Source of the DNA: Phorcus lineatus
Lineage: Eukaryota; Mollusca; Gastropoda; Trochida; Trochidae
DNA length: 64,000 nt
NCBI GenBank assembly: GCA_921293015.1
Contig: OV121082.1
Location: 48,814,971 to 48,878,970 of the forward strand
Direction: 5' to 3'
The notes under the pieces were generated by a model. The model saw only the letters and a program-made list of their open reading frames with translations. It did not search any database and had not been told where the DNA came from. The position numbers and the translations under genes are program-made. Below are positions 1-11,300 of the stretch, piece after piece. Within the stretch, counting starts at the first letter, position 1, and each line of letters opens with the position of its first letter.

Positions 1-123
1 GATATCTTCAGGGAGTCTTACAAAAACAGTTATGACGTTATGATGTCACAATATAATTGACATAACAATGGTATGACGTCACAATATAGCAAGTGGTAGG
101 ATGGACACAATATGTTATTATTC

Positions 124-501
124 TTAAGCATTAAGTTGAGGTTTTAACATTTTAATGAAAAAGTCTTCTTTCAACTGACGCATTATTCTATCATTTGTAT
201 CCATTTTGTAGAATGGGAATATTTTGAATTTAATGTCTTTGTCTTTTGCACATGTATCCAAGTGGGCACTAAGTGGTATACAACGTGTCTCAGGACATTT
301 TATTTGTTGTTTATGGACGCGGACTCTGTCTCTGAGGCACTCAGTTTGTCCAATATATTCACCGGAACACCCTTGACATATAATGACATATATGACATGT
401 TTTGCTGCACAATCAATATTGGAGCGCACATAAAATCTCTCGTTTCTGTTTATGAATTTTATACTGGAATTTTCAAAAATATATGGACATATAAAATTCA
501 T
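124..501 (-). pseudogene. GIY-YIG endonuclease fragment, Penelope-like (left arm)
   Basis: This is a 125-codon open frame. After about 33 residues it shows HVIYVIICQGCSGEYIGQT, the GIY-YIG core (here IY and YIG) with the Cys pair typical of the Penelope endonuclease. Next come LRDRVRVHKQQI with the catalytic-type Arg, a His and Cys (SAHLDTCAKD), and ERQLKE-like RQLKEDFFIKMLKPQLNA at the C-terminus. The reverse transcriptase part of a Penelope ORF is absent, so this is the tail of a truncated copy. It is identical in sequence to the right-arm copy except for the first residues, which come from the palindrome centre. The endonuclease normally nicks target DNA; this fragment is unlikely to be expressed as a working protein. 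Confidence 0.8.
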
Positions 502-829
502 AAACAGAAACGAGAGATTTTATGTGCGCTCCAATATTGATTGTGCAGCAAAACATGTCATATATGTCATTATATGTCAAGGGTGTTCCGGTGAATATAT
601 TGGACAAACTGAGTGCCTCAGAGACAGAGTCCGCGTCCATAAACAACAAATAAAATGTCCTGAGACACGTTGTATACCACTTAGTGCCCACTTGGATACA
701 TGTGCAAAAGACAAAGACATTAAATTCAAAATATTCCCATTCTACAAAATGGATACAAATGATAGAATAATGCGTCAGTTGAAAGAAGACTTTTTCATTA
801 AAATGTTAAAACCTCAACTTAATGCTTAA
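452..829 (+). pseudogene. GIY-YIG endonuclease fragment, Penelope-like (right arm)
   Basis: This is the mirror copy of the frame at 124-501, again 125 codons with the GIY-YIG core, the downstream Arg/His motif and the terminal KPQLNA. The initiating Met lies in the spacer at the centre of the palindrome, so the start is accidental. Sequence identity between the arms suggests either recent insertion or ongoing arm-to-arm correction. No reverse transcriptase motif is present on either side inside the window. Confidence 0.8.
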
Positions 830-941
830 GAATAATAACATATTGTGTCCATCCTACCACTTGCTATATTGTGACGTCATACCATTGTTATGTCAATTAT
901 ATTGTGACATCATAACGTCATAACTGTTTTTGTAAGACTCC

Positions 942-958
942 CTGAAGATATCAATGAA
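942..958 (+). other. Degenerate hammerhead-like motif at element tail
   Basis: The sequence CTGAAGATATCAATGAAAC is a weak match to a hammerhead core (CTGANGA, short hairpin, GAAA). It sits about 115 bp after the stop codon of the right-arm endonuclease frame, the position where Penelope-like elements are known to carry hammerhead motifs. The palindrome ends inside it, at the GATATC. The hairpin is too short for an active ribozyme by eye. Confidence 0.35.
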
Positions 959-1043
959 ACATGTTGGAGTAATGATGGCTATGTGTCATTTTTTGTCTTT
1001 GAATATATAATACTGTATACTTGTGAACTCTTTTTCAAATATT

Positions 1044-1070
1044 GTGTATATATATATATATATATATATG
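1044..1070. repeat. (TA)n microsatellite
   Basis: An uninterrupted TA dinucleotide run lies about 95 bp beyond the palindrome end. Confidence 0.9.
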
Positions 1071-1194
1071 ACTTTGTTGTTTAATTCTTCATATAACATT
1101 TATGAAACACACTTGATTATATAACAATGAACACAGACAAATGAATATTATCAAAGTACATCAATAAGAATTGTCAAGCAATAATAAGTTTGAT

Positions 1195-1585
1195 AATAAT
1201 TTTGTTCAAATAATGGTCTCAATGTAATGTATGATAAAACACATATTAGATAATAATTCCATTTCCTCTATTTTCAAATAATGGTCTAAATGTAATCATA
1301 TATCACATTTAACATTAGTATTACATTTCCTCTTATCTAGAGTAATGGTCTCAATGTATGATATATCTAATTTTAGGTAAGTATTACATTTCCTATATTT
1401 AAAAAAAATGGTCTAAATGTAATCATATATCAAATATAACATAATATTACATTTCCTCTTTTTTTAAATAATGGTCTCAATGTATGATATATCACATATT
1501 AGATAAGTATTACATTTCCTCTATTTTCAAATAATGGTCTAAATGTAATCATATATCACATTCACATAACCATTACATTTCTTCT
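1195..1585. repeat. AT-rich minisatellite, ~60-bp units
   Basis: Units alternate between two variants, one with ATGGTCTCAATGTATGATAT and one with ATGGTCTAAATGTAATCATA. Each is followed by ATATCA and ATTACATTTCCTCT. About six units are visible, giving a higher-order repeat of roughly 120 bp. No coding potential is seen. Confidence 0.8.
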
Positions 1586-1652
1586 GTAAAAGATGTGAAG
1601 AGTGTCAGAGTATGATATAAGGCCAGTCCGAAAGCTTGAAACCGTGTTACAT

Positions 1653-1658
1653 TTTATT
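1653..1658 (-). promoter_or_regulatory. Candidate PRKDC polyadenylation signal
   Basis: The minus strand reads AATAAA here, about 480 nt beyond the stop codon. Other AT-rich hexamers exist nearby, so this is only a candidate for the transcript end. Confidence 0.3.
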
Positions 1659-2135
1659 TTGGTTGATAACTTTAAAAAATAATTTGCCCTTGAAGCAGGG
1701 GCTGGATCAGAAACATCAGTGCTTACAAATGTTTATAATGACCCTAGTTATGTTGCAACACAATACGACTGCAAATATCTCACAAGCTGGCCAGGGTGCA
1801 CAACAGTGATTTAATCCTTGTAGGGCGGCAGCTTACTGACAAGGTCAGTTTTGAATAATACCCTTGAATAGAATTGTTACACCTGTGAAATGTCTTTAAA
1901 GTGTTTTGTTGTAAGTTCAGTGTACCATGCATGAAATTGAGTATGTTTACAATGCTAGATTCCAATACAATCAACAGTACTTAGGCATTTTTCAATGGTA
2001 CTTTCAATTTTTTCACTTCCATTGCTACCATAACGACCAATAATCCTTTAGGAAAGTCATCTCTACATCTTCCCAATACCAAGTGTGTTCGTCTAAACAC
2101 TCCTCAATATCACAGGGTCAAAGGAACCATGTCAT

Positions 2136-2340
2136 CTATACCCAGGGTTCCCAGCCCGCCCACACTCTTCCCAGCAGATTTGGGTCTGTGGCTTGGTCTA
2201 TAAGTGCTTCCACCTGTTGTTCGACAGATAAACCAGTTTTTGGTATCTTGGCGCGTATTTGATCTTTTTTGTTCCCAAGAACCACTTCCTCAAAACTCTT
2301 GATTGCGATATTCTTTGTGTGACCCAACCTGAGCTCATCT
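2136..2340 (-). CDS. PRKDC: PRKDC last exon, FATC domain and stop
   Basis: After the acceptor at 2341-2342 the exon encodes [10 protein letters not shown] and then [20 protein letters not shown] and [18 protein letters not shown], followed by a TAG stop at 2136-2138. Human ends [31 protein letters not shown]. The FATC helix packs on the kinase activation region and is needed for activity. The last residue here is Val rather than Met. Confidence 0.97.
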
Positions 2341-5300
2341 CTGCAGAAAATAGGAATAGAAAATATATTCAGATTTAAAGATAGACAATACATATATGAC
2401 CTAATATTGCTGAAATTCTACAAATCCTTTAGGGTTTGAAGTTGAATTTTAAGATGCAGAGGAAAATAATCATGGTTATATTTAAGATCCTAAGGTTGAA
2501 CAATTGATCTCATTTTGTTCCTCATATAATCAAGGAAAGGATGTTAAGTCTTTATTTTAAATCACTATATATTTCATATCAATTTCCATTTGGAACATTA
2601 ACAACTTTTAAGATAAACCTTCTGACCTGGTTATATAGCATGGGTTGTCTCCCTTCAGCTTCCTCTGAGCAAACTGGATCTTCTGTCTGGGGTACCACGC
2701 TTCATCCTCGTCAGCATCTGAAGTGAAGATTTATCAGGTTTAGTGCCATAAACATTTTAATCCCAAACAATAACTTCCTCCTTTCACCCTAATAGTTCTA
2801 TAAAAAAAGGCCTGTTATGTATTTGTCGTATCTATAGCCAAATGACAATGAAAGATAAAATTTTAGTTTACAAAAAAAACAATAACCTTCTGTTTCCATC
2901 CCTGCTTGTTTCTGTTTGTCCGCAAATTGCTGAAAGAGAAAGAGTACTTCCTTTTGAACAAACTATGAAATAATAATCAACAATATTTGCAAAATTCAAC
3001 CAAATAAGAAAGACAATCATTAAATACATATATATATATATAAACATGAAGGGTTAATCCATCAACAGTTTTTGTCTTGATTATTTCATCTAGATGATAT
3101 GATACATAGTGAATTCTTGGGAAATCATCTTGCCCAATTGGCATCTGAATCTGATAATTCTACCTTCCAGTCAAGGGAGGGCTCCTTGACAAACACATCC
3201 ATGGTTGCCATGAGCAAGTCATGGTCGTTGCGTAGCGCTCGTAGAACGTGGATCATAGTGTTTTCCAACAGTCCCTTCACTTGTAGGGGCAGCATCACGT
3301 TCACGATCTGACGTGTCAGGCGGATTGGCATCAGCTCTGGAACTGGCAGAAACTGAAAAGAGATGAGATTTTGTGAAGTAATATTTTTGACATATGAATG
3401 GAAGACAAGCATAGAAAATCTCACTTCAACTCTACTCACCTGTGTTGCAGACCCGAACGCATGCCCAAAATCGATGCCAACCATGTGTCCGGTTTTGAGG
3501 TTGATCATGAAGTTTGAGAGATGTCTGTCTCCAATACCCAGGATGTACTGACACACTGAGATGACAGCGTGAGATGTTGCAAGGGCACAGCGAAGCACGT
3601 GGAATGCTTCTGGAGATGTACTCATCTGGTGGAATGCTCGCCTTATCGAAAATAGGAATTGGGTTGAAGGATCACAGAATGATAAGCATTTATTCTTTCT
3701 TATGAAATCATTTTAAAACACCAACTTTTAATTTATTATCATATTATCAATATTGTATCACTCATTTCACATTTTTCAAACATTTGCTCATAAAACATTG
3801 GCATGAATTATAAATAGGTAATAATATTTTCTATTTGATATTGATTTTTAAACAGCCTTGGTAGATAACAATGAGCCTCATTGCTATTGTGGACACACTC
3901 TTGCTTTAAGAATATTGCTAAAAGATTTCAGGATAAATTTCATCTAAACAAGATGACTGCTTCTCCATACCTTGAGAGATCCCATGGGACCTTGCTCTCC
4001 TTGAGTCTGAACTCTCTCTCGGTCTCAGTCCTGCTGTACTTGAGGTACACCTGGGAATACATGAAACCTGTCCCCTTTCTCTCGTCAAAGAACTTTCCTG
4101 TCCAACGCTGATGTACTTTACCAGGCCCATGACTACAAAACGAGTGAATTATCATGTCTTACCATTTTGCATTGTGAATTGTCTCAGTTAGGTTCCAACT
4201 CATTTGACTAATGCTTAGTGTTGGAATTTGGAAAATTGTCCTTCAAAGCAAAAAATTCTATGAAATTACAATTGTCTACAGATAAGTGACAGGAAGAAAG
4301 AAAAAATTTTGTAGTCTATAATAAAGTGTGCATTGTAAATTCGTTTTGTGATCTAAGCATCCACAGTGCATCTCCAGTTCCAGCTTTGTTTTATACATAT
4401 TGAAAGCTCATCTCTACAAAAAAATGTTATATCAATTGACTCTATCATATTTTTTGTTTGTTGTCAGCGCTATGAGCATACCTAGTGTGTAGTTTGGCTC
4501 TATATAAATGCACACATTATTATTATTACTATATTGCTGAGAGCCAAGCATGGAAGCAACCTCTCCTATCTTAAAATGTTTTGGTTGACAGAAGATGGTA
4601 TATGATTGACAGAACACTAGACAAAAGGATGATAATTTCCAATGGCCAATTATTTACATTCCAGCAAGGTGAAAGGTGAAAAATGGCGTTCCAACACCAT
4701 GCATAAACGTCTTACTCTGAGTTGTAGTATTTCTTCTCATCGTCCGTGAGAGCATTCAACAGGAAATCCTTCAGCGGTAATGTGTTGTTCATCCACTCGA
4801 TCAGACCAACCCTGAACAGAGAAATATGTTGCTTTCAAATCATTTCCAAAGTATGGATAGAAATCCATTTTATGTCTTTCCATCTCAACTATCTACCCTA
4901 CATATTTGTTTCATATTTCATACCAAACTGATTTTTGCCATCATCCTACAACTAAACTTCAATTCTTGCAATCAATGCATACGAAATCATGTTGGCAGAT
5001 TGGCCAGGTTGTACAAAGTAATATGATAAGTTCAACTGGTTTTAAGATGGCCTCTGATTTAGATGAAATTGGGAAGTTAAGCAGCTGCTCGACTCACAAA
5101 TTATAAGGAAATGATCAGATGTTTTATGTTGAAGAATAATCTCCTTGGATAATTGGCATTAATATCCAGAGGATATATGTCTTGCAGGTCATCCAGTTTA
5201 TTTTCATTGCTGCCCATATATGACTTTAATGGGTTATGAATGTACATAAGATCTTAAAGGTAATTAATTTCTCACATTATTACAGTATTAAATTTCTGTA

Positions 5301-8300
5301 AAACTTATTATGATATAAAATATATATGGATAGACACAAGATAGTCAGACCAAACTGGGAATCATGGCTATGACTTGTATGCTCACACAAAGAAGAGAGT
5401 AGACCAACCTGGGAGTCATTGGTCTTACCTAGTATGCCCAAACACAAAATATTCAAACCAACCTTCATGGCTATGACTTGGTTTCTGTTTGCATGGCTTT
5501 GACAAAAAATAATTCAACCAACCTTGGAGTCATGGGTATGACCTGGTATGTCCAGATACAAAATAATTCCACCAATCTTTGAGTAATAAATTTGACCTGG
5601 TATGTCCAGATACAAAATAATTCCACCAATCTTTGAGTAATAAGTTTGACCTGGTATATCCAGATACAAAATAATTCAACCAACATGGGAGTCATGGGTA
5701 TAAATAGGTATGTCAAGACAAAAAATAATTCAACCAACCTTGGAGTCATGGGTATGACCTGGTATGTCCAGATACAAAATAATTCAACCAACCTTGGAGT
5801 CATGGGTATGACCTGGTATGTCCAGATACAAAATAATTCCACCAATCTTTGAGTAATAAGTTTGACCTGGTATGTCCAGATACAAAATAATTCCATCAAC
5901 ATGGGAGTCATGGGTATAACTAGGTATGTCAAGACAAAAAATAATTCAACCAACCTTGGAGTCATGGGTATGACCTGGTATGTCTTGAGCCTGAGTTTCC
6001 TCTGCCTACAGGCGGGGTCCTGCCCCAGCACCTTGTTCATGATGACGAAGAGTTGCTCAATACGCTGGTCCTGTCGCAGGTCCTCACCTCCCTTTACTAG
6101 GTAGTGGTAGTCTCGCTCGTCATTGCCTCGAATTGTAATTCGCTTCGGCTTCCGGATAGAAGACATAACTAGTACCTGAGGATTAATAATTGTACATACA
6201 TGCAAAAGTCAAAAAACATATTCAGAAGTAACTGAAATGATTCTGTATTTTTTGTCCTACAACAAGGATTTGGCTGGGTAATATCCCTCTTCTTGTTTTT
6301 TATTTCAAATGTTTCTAGATATGATACCATTAAGTAAATGCATACATGTGGTCCCCCAGGGACAATTTCCTAAAATATCAACACTTTATCAACAAAATAG
6401 ATTTAACACTCCAGGCCTTTTTACACTTGTGTAAGTTGAAAGTCTCCAGAGAGATAATAGCTATTCGTATATTTCTTTCGACAAAGTATACCAAACGATG
6501 GCTTAATCTCTGATATCATCACGAACTGACCTCCAATCAATGTATCTAATCTGCTGGACATAAAGTGTGTTAAGAACTCAATTATGAATAGTTGTTACAA
6601 CACTCTCCAGTTTCTGCTCATGTATTGTTAGATAACATTATTATCAACAGTGCTCCCAACATCCAGAACCACATATCTTTTTGATAAAAAAAACAGTGGG
6701 AAGAGTTGATTTTTTCAAGACAGATACTGTCATTTTAAAATTAGAACATCAACGGCTCTAAGTCAAGAGTTGTAACTCCAAAAGTATTAAGTGTATCACG
6801 ATTAATGTCTATTACTGACATATATCCAAAGCACAAGTAAAGTTTCAGAAACATTGATAAGAAACTGCAGAAGAAGTCAATTTGCAAGACAAGTACGCTT
6901 CATACTTCAACAACATCACCCTTCAGCTTTGCAAGCGAGGGACAAAAACGATGCATTCCACAGAATAAAGGAGTCGAATATTCAGAATGTTCAGTGTCAG
7001 ATCCAGGAAATTTGAACAGTTTTTTTGTGGAGACAATATCAGGGCTTAGAAAGCAAGATTTAACTCTCCTACCCTAAAGGATGTCATGGTAATTGAAATG
7101 TAAAAGATAAGTCATACTGATGTGTTCAACTCACCCTCTCATCAAAGCCGGCCACCTTCACATGGTACTCTGGCATTGGTTTCGACAACCCGTCATACTG
7201 GCCTGCAAGATACCAAGAACATTACCTAAAAATTTTCCAAAAGACTGAAAGCTGACCAGTTTGACTAACTAAAACTTGATGCATTGCCAGAATTACATTG
7301 TTCAAGTGCAGTGCCCTAACTGGTGATTAGAAGTAACCTTGAGGATCATCTATTTGATTGAACTATAAAGTTCAGGTGCAGTATGCCGAGGAACTTTTGC
7401 AGCAAGATTTGACTACAACAGGTACTGAGGCTGGCCTGAGTTATATATTACATGGGATATTGGATCATTAGTAAAACGTACTGGTTGTCAGACACTCAAT
7501 ATTGTCTTTCCTCTCGAAACAGGAACATAGGTAAATAGACACATTGTTCAAAGCTTATGAAAACAAGCGCTTTCTAACAACATGATTGTCATATTAGCCC
7601 TTTTACATAGACAAAAATCTTATTGAAACTTTATTATCATCTAAGATTTGAAATGAAGAGAGCTGTATACAAGTTCTCTTTTGAATCTGAAGGAGAAGGT
7701 GAAAATAGCGTTAACCCCTAAATAGGGGTAACAGAGTGACCAAATCTATGAGTTAGAATCCACATCAGGTAATCACCCTGTTTCAACTTTCTAGGTCTTT
7801 TGCTTTTAGTAGAGGAAGATGAAAGGGCGTGGTCCTTATTGGGTGTTACCGGATACCAAATCAATAAATCACAATCCCCATTAGCTTACGAGTCTGCAAA
7901 CAAAGTTTCAGCTTTGAAGGTCTTTTACTTATGGAGAAGAAAATAAAAACAGGTTTGTAGGGCATGGTCCATGTCCTCTGGGTCACCAAGTCTATTGATT
8001 AATATCCATATTAGTCAAAGGGTCTGTATACAAGATTTCAGATTTCCTAAGTCAATTGTTTTTGGGAAGAAGTAAAAATAGTTAGAAGTTATGGATGGAC
8101 ACCTGACGACATGCCATGCCATAAGTCCCCAGGCCTTACAGGCCGGAAGAGCTAAAATATGCCATTCTTTGAAACCATTGATAAGAAATTACTGTCTTCA
8201 TACTTGATATACCCTTTGCCTACCTGGTATCTCAAGTTCCCTGCTCTCCCTGTTGGGGTTGAAGTTGGTCATCCAGGAACAGTACTTTTTGAGGGTTACA

Positions 8301-11300
8301 GGCGGGACCAACGCAGTGTCACGGCCATCATGCAACTTCTTGAACTGGGCCTGGTAACCACTTGCTATCTTTCTGAAATCCTGCAGTGTACAGTATAGAC
8401 AATTTTAGCAAAGCCAGGGTAACACTGCAATTTTAATGAATGAGTGTTGACTTTTGTATTACCGGAACAAAAGCAAAAGTTATACAAAATTTGTCTTGCA
8501 TGTTATTCTTTGGGGAAAAATGCATCATTTAAATTTTTACATATATTACTCTTTAAAAAATAAATATTCCTTCACAATTATTAGATAAACATGACGTCAC
8601 AAACAATATAATATGAAAAACACATTTGTCGTGTCAGTACATTTGAAAGATATGACAAAGATCATGTCATGTACTAGATTCATTTACAACCTTGAAACAA
8701 CGTGACACAAGAAAAGACACATTGTCATGAAAGAGAGCAATGGAAGCACTCACTTGTTCAAAGCACTATACTGCAGGTAGATTTGAAAGAGACCTTGTGA
8801 CAGGGATGTTTACTGAGAGATATTTTGGAAAACATTTCTTTGCTCTCAGAGCACCAACAGAGAGGAACAGTATCCCCCTTATTCGCAGACAATCACCAAC
8901 TTTCAAGGTTAGGCTAATGACATATCTCTGTACCTATCAAGACTAACTATCCTACTTGTATCCCTGTGCACTCAGAGCATCTACTGAGCGTGCATAATGC
9001 GGTACATAACTTTATCATCATTATTATCATTATCATTACTAAAATTATAACACTAATGGATTCCTCTGAACAGAGTTGACATATCTTTCCACTGGTTTGT
9101 ATCATGACTCTAAAATATCAACAATAACAATTTTTGGTTTCCAATGCATGTGATATGAAATTTTGAAATGTAATCTGGTGCTCACTAATCAATCTGAAAT
9201 GTTTTATGATATTGCAATAAAAAAAATATCGTTGAAAAGACCTCCCACCTTTGCACTCATATTCAACAGCTTCTGTCCCTCCTTCCCAAAGTGATTCTGT
9301 ATTTCCTTTCTGAATTTCTTAAAAGAAAAAAGAACAAGGGTAAAATTTAACACATCTCACACATCCCTGCTTGCCACATAATTCAAAGAAACTTCCATAT
9401 AGCAAACTGCACATCAAATGAGTATTAATTAACACATGTGCAAATTGAGATGAAGGTTGGGTGAACAAAGTCAGAGGAGTTTACCATTTTTCAAACTTGT
9501 GTTGATATATTAAAAATTATGTTGAATTTCTTATAATAAAAACTTTAGTGTTTTTCAAATCTATGAATTGTAATCCCATGACCTAATGAGTCTGTATACA
9601 AGGTTTCAGCTTTCTAGGTCTCTTGCCTATTGAGAATAAAAGAGGAAATAAGTTTTAAGGGCATTGCCTCTGTGGCCTTTATTAGGGATCACATGGTCAC
9701 CAAATCTTTAAATTCGAACAAACCTGCAGAGGTTTCAGATTCTTTGAAGAGGATCCTCCTTGGGGTACTATTGCATAAAATAAAAATTTTGCTATATGAC
9801 AGGTTGTGACTATTTTTGAAATAAAAAATATACAAAAACCACATTAAAAACGTGTTTCTCATATATCACCACCCTAACAGGGCCCCAAACCCTAGCGGTT
9901 GCCATAGCACCAAGGGCAGTAACTCTATTCTCACCACTTATCAATCTAGCATACCAGACAGAATAAGGGGAGGTGGGTGGCCCTACCCCAAGGAGGATCC
10001 TCTTCAAAGAATCTGAAACCTCTGCAGGTTTGTTAGATTCTTTTTCAGAAGGGATCCTCCTTGGGGTACTATTGCATAAAACAGACTCCCAGAGATCAAT
10101 GTCCTGGAAGTGGTATTCTGTCTGCCACATAAAATCGTACAAGGAAAAAACCCAAGAAACACTCACCACATCACGTGACCTGCCACGCCGTAGTCCTTGA
10201 GAACGCAGTGAAGACCTGGGAGGCTACTGAGTAGGGCTAAAGACGCCCAGATTACAGTATTTAAGCCAAATACCCCCCCCCCCCCCCTTTCTTTTAAAAG
10301 AAGGAACCAGGGGCATTCTTTAAGTCTTAGAAATTTAACCCATAGTAAAAGCACCCACCGGGTGTCTTCCACCAGGGCCCAAAGTGCAGTGTTGTTAATA
10401 TTAGTACATTAGTACAACAATCAACATGATCAACGTACCCCGTAGAAGCTCAATCAGCTAGGGGGTGTACGACTCTGCCCACTGGAGAGAACCACCTTGC
10501 CAAATCGAGCACGCTCACTTGAGTGCTTGTCAAGCTGGTAATGTCTGATGAACGTGCTAGGCCGGGTCCAGACAGCTGCGGAGCAGATCTCTTCAATGGG
10601 CAGGGCCGCAGTATACGCCTTAGAGGTCGCCACCGCCCTGACCGAATGAGCCTTTAACCCTTCAGGGGGCTGTAGCCCCTTATGGATGTAGCCCAGACAA
10701 ATTGCAGAAACGATCCATCTGGAGATGGTCTGTTTCGACGCTACAAGGCCGGCTTTATTCCTGCCATAGCAGCAGAACAATTGCTTATCCTTATGGATTT
10801 CTTTCGTTCTTTTAAGATAATGTTTGAGGGTGCGATGCACATCAAGGATGTGGGGCTGCGCCGACCTCACCCCTGACGCTGCCGGCTGAAGCATCGTCGG
10901 TAGCTCAATAGGGGCTGACACATGGAATGAATGGTCCACCTTCGGACGGTACGAGTCAGGCAGCCTAATGCTGACTCTGTCCTTATGAAAGACAGTCAGC
11001 TCGGGATCAGAGGACATCGCATGAATATCCCCTACCCGCCTGCCTGACGTAACCGCCACCAAGAAGGCCGTCTTCCATGTGAGCAACTGCAGTGAAACTG
11101 TACTAAGGTCCCGAAAAGACGGACCTGACAGCTAATCAAGCACTTTAGCCAGTTCCCAAGTAGGGCTGATCCTCCGCACCGGAAACGCTGGACCATCGGA
11201 TGATTACCCAACAGGGCACCATCCACCGGTATGTGGAATGCGGAAATGGCCGTCGAGTACCCCCTGACTGTAGAAGCGGCCAAGCCATCATCCAGTCGGG

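Larger units (their letters stand above)
1..952. mobile_element. Palindromic pair of Penelope-like element 3' ends
   Basis: Position n pairs with position 953-n: the left arm is the reverse complement of the right arm apart from about 26 bp at the centre (roughly 464-489). Each arm carries the same 125-codon reading frame with a GIY-YIG endonuclease domain, followed by a stop and about 120 bp of noncoding tail. The two copies are joined head to head at truncated 5' ends. GIY-YIG domains of this type end the single ORF of Penelope-like retroelements, and 5'-truncated inverted copies are known for that class. The palindrome begins at base 1, so it may continue to the left of the window. It lies downstream of the PRKDC stop codon. 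Confidence 0.85.

Noticed and set aside
262..540. 92-codon plus-strand frame over the left palindrome arm
   Set aside because: It is the antisense shadow of the GIY-YIG frame; the same applies to 473-691.
5646..6104. Two plus-strand frames made of repeated [22 protein letters not shown] units
   Set aside because: They are the antisense of the 54-bp array, and the period divisible by three keeps any stop-free frame open.
9810..10169. 119-codon minus-strand frame across the DIRS left terminal repeat and ICR
   Set aside because: It crosses noncoding terminal structures and shows no domain; chance frame.
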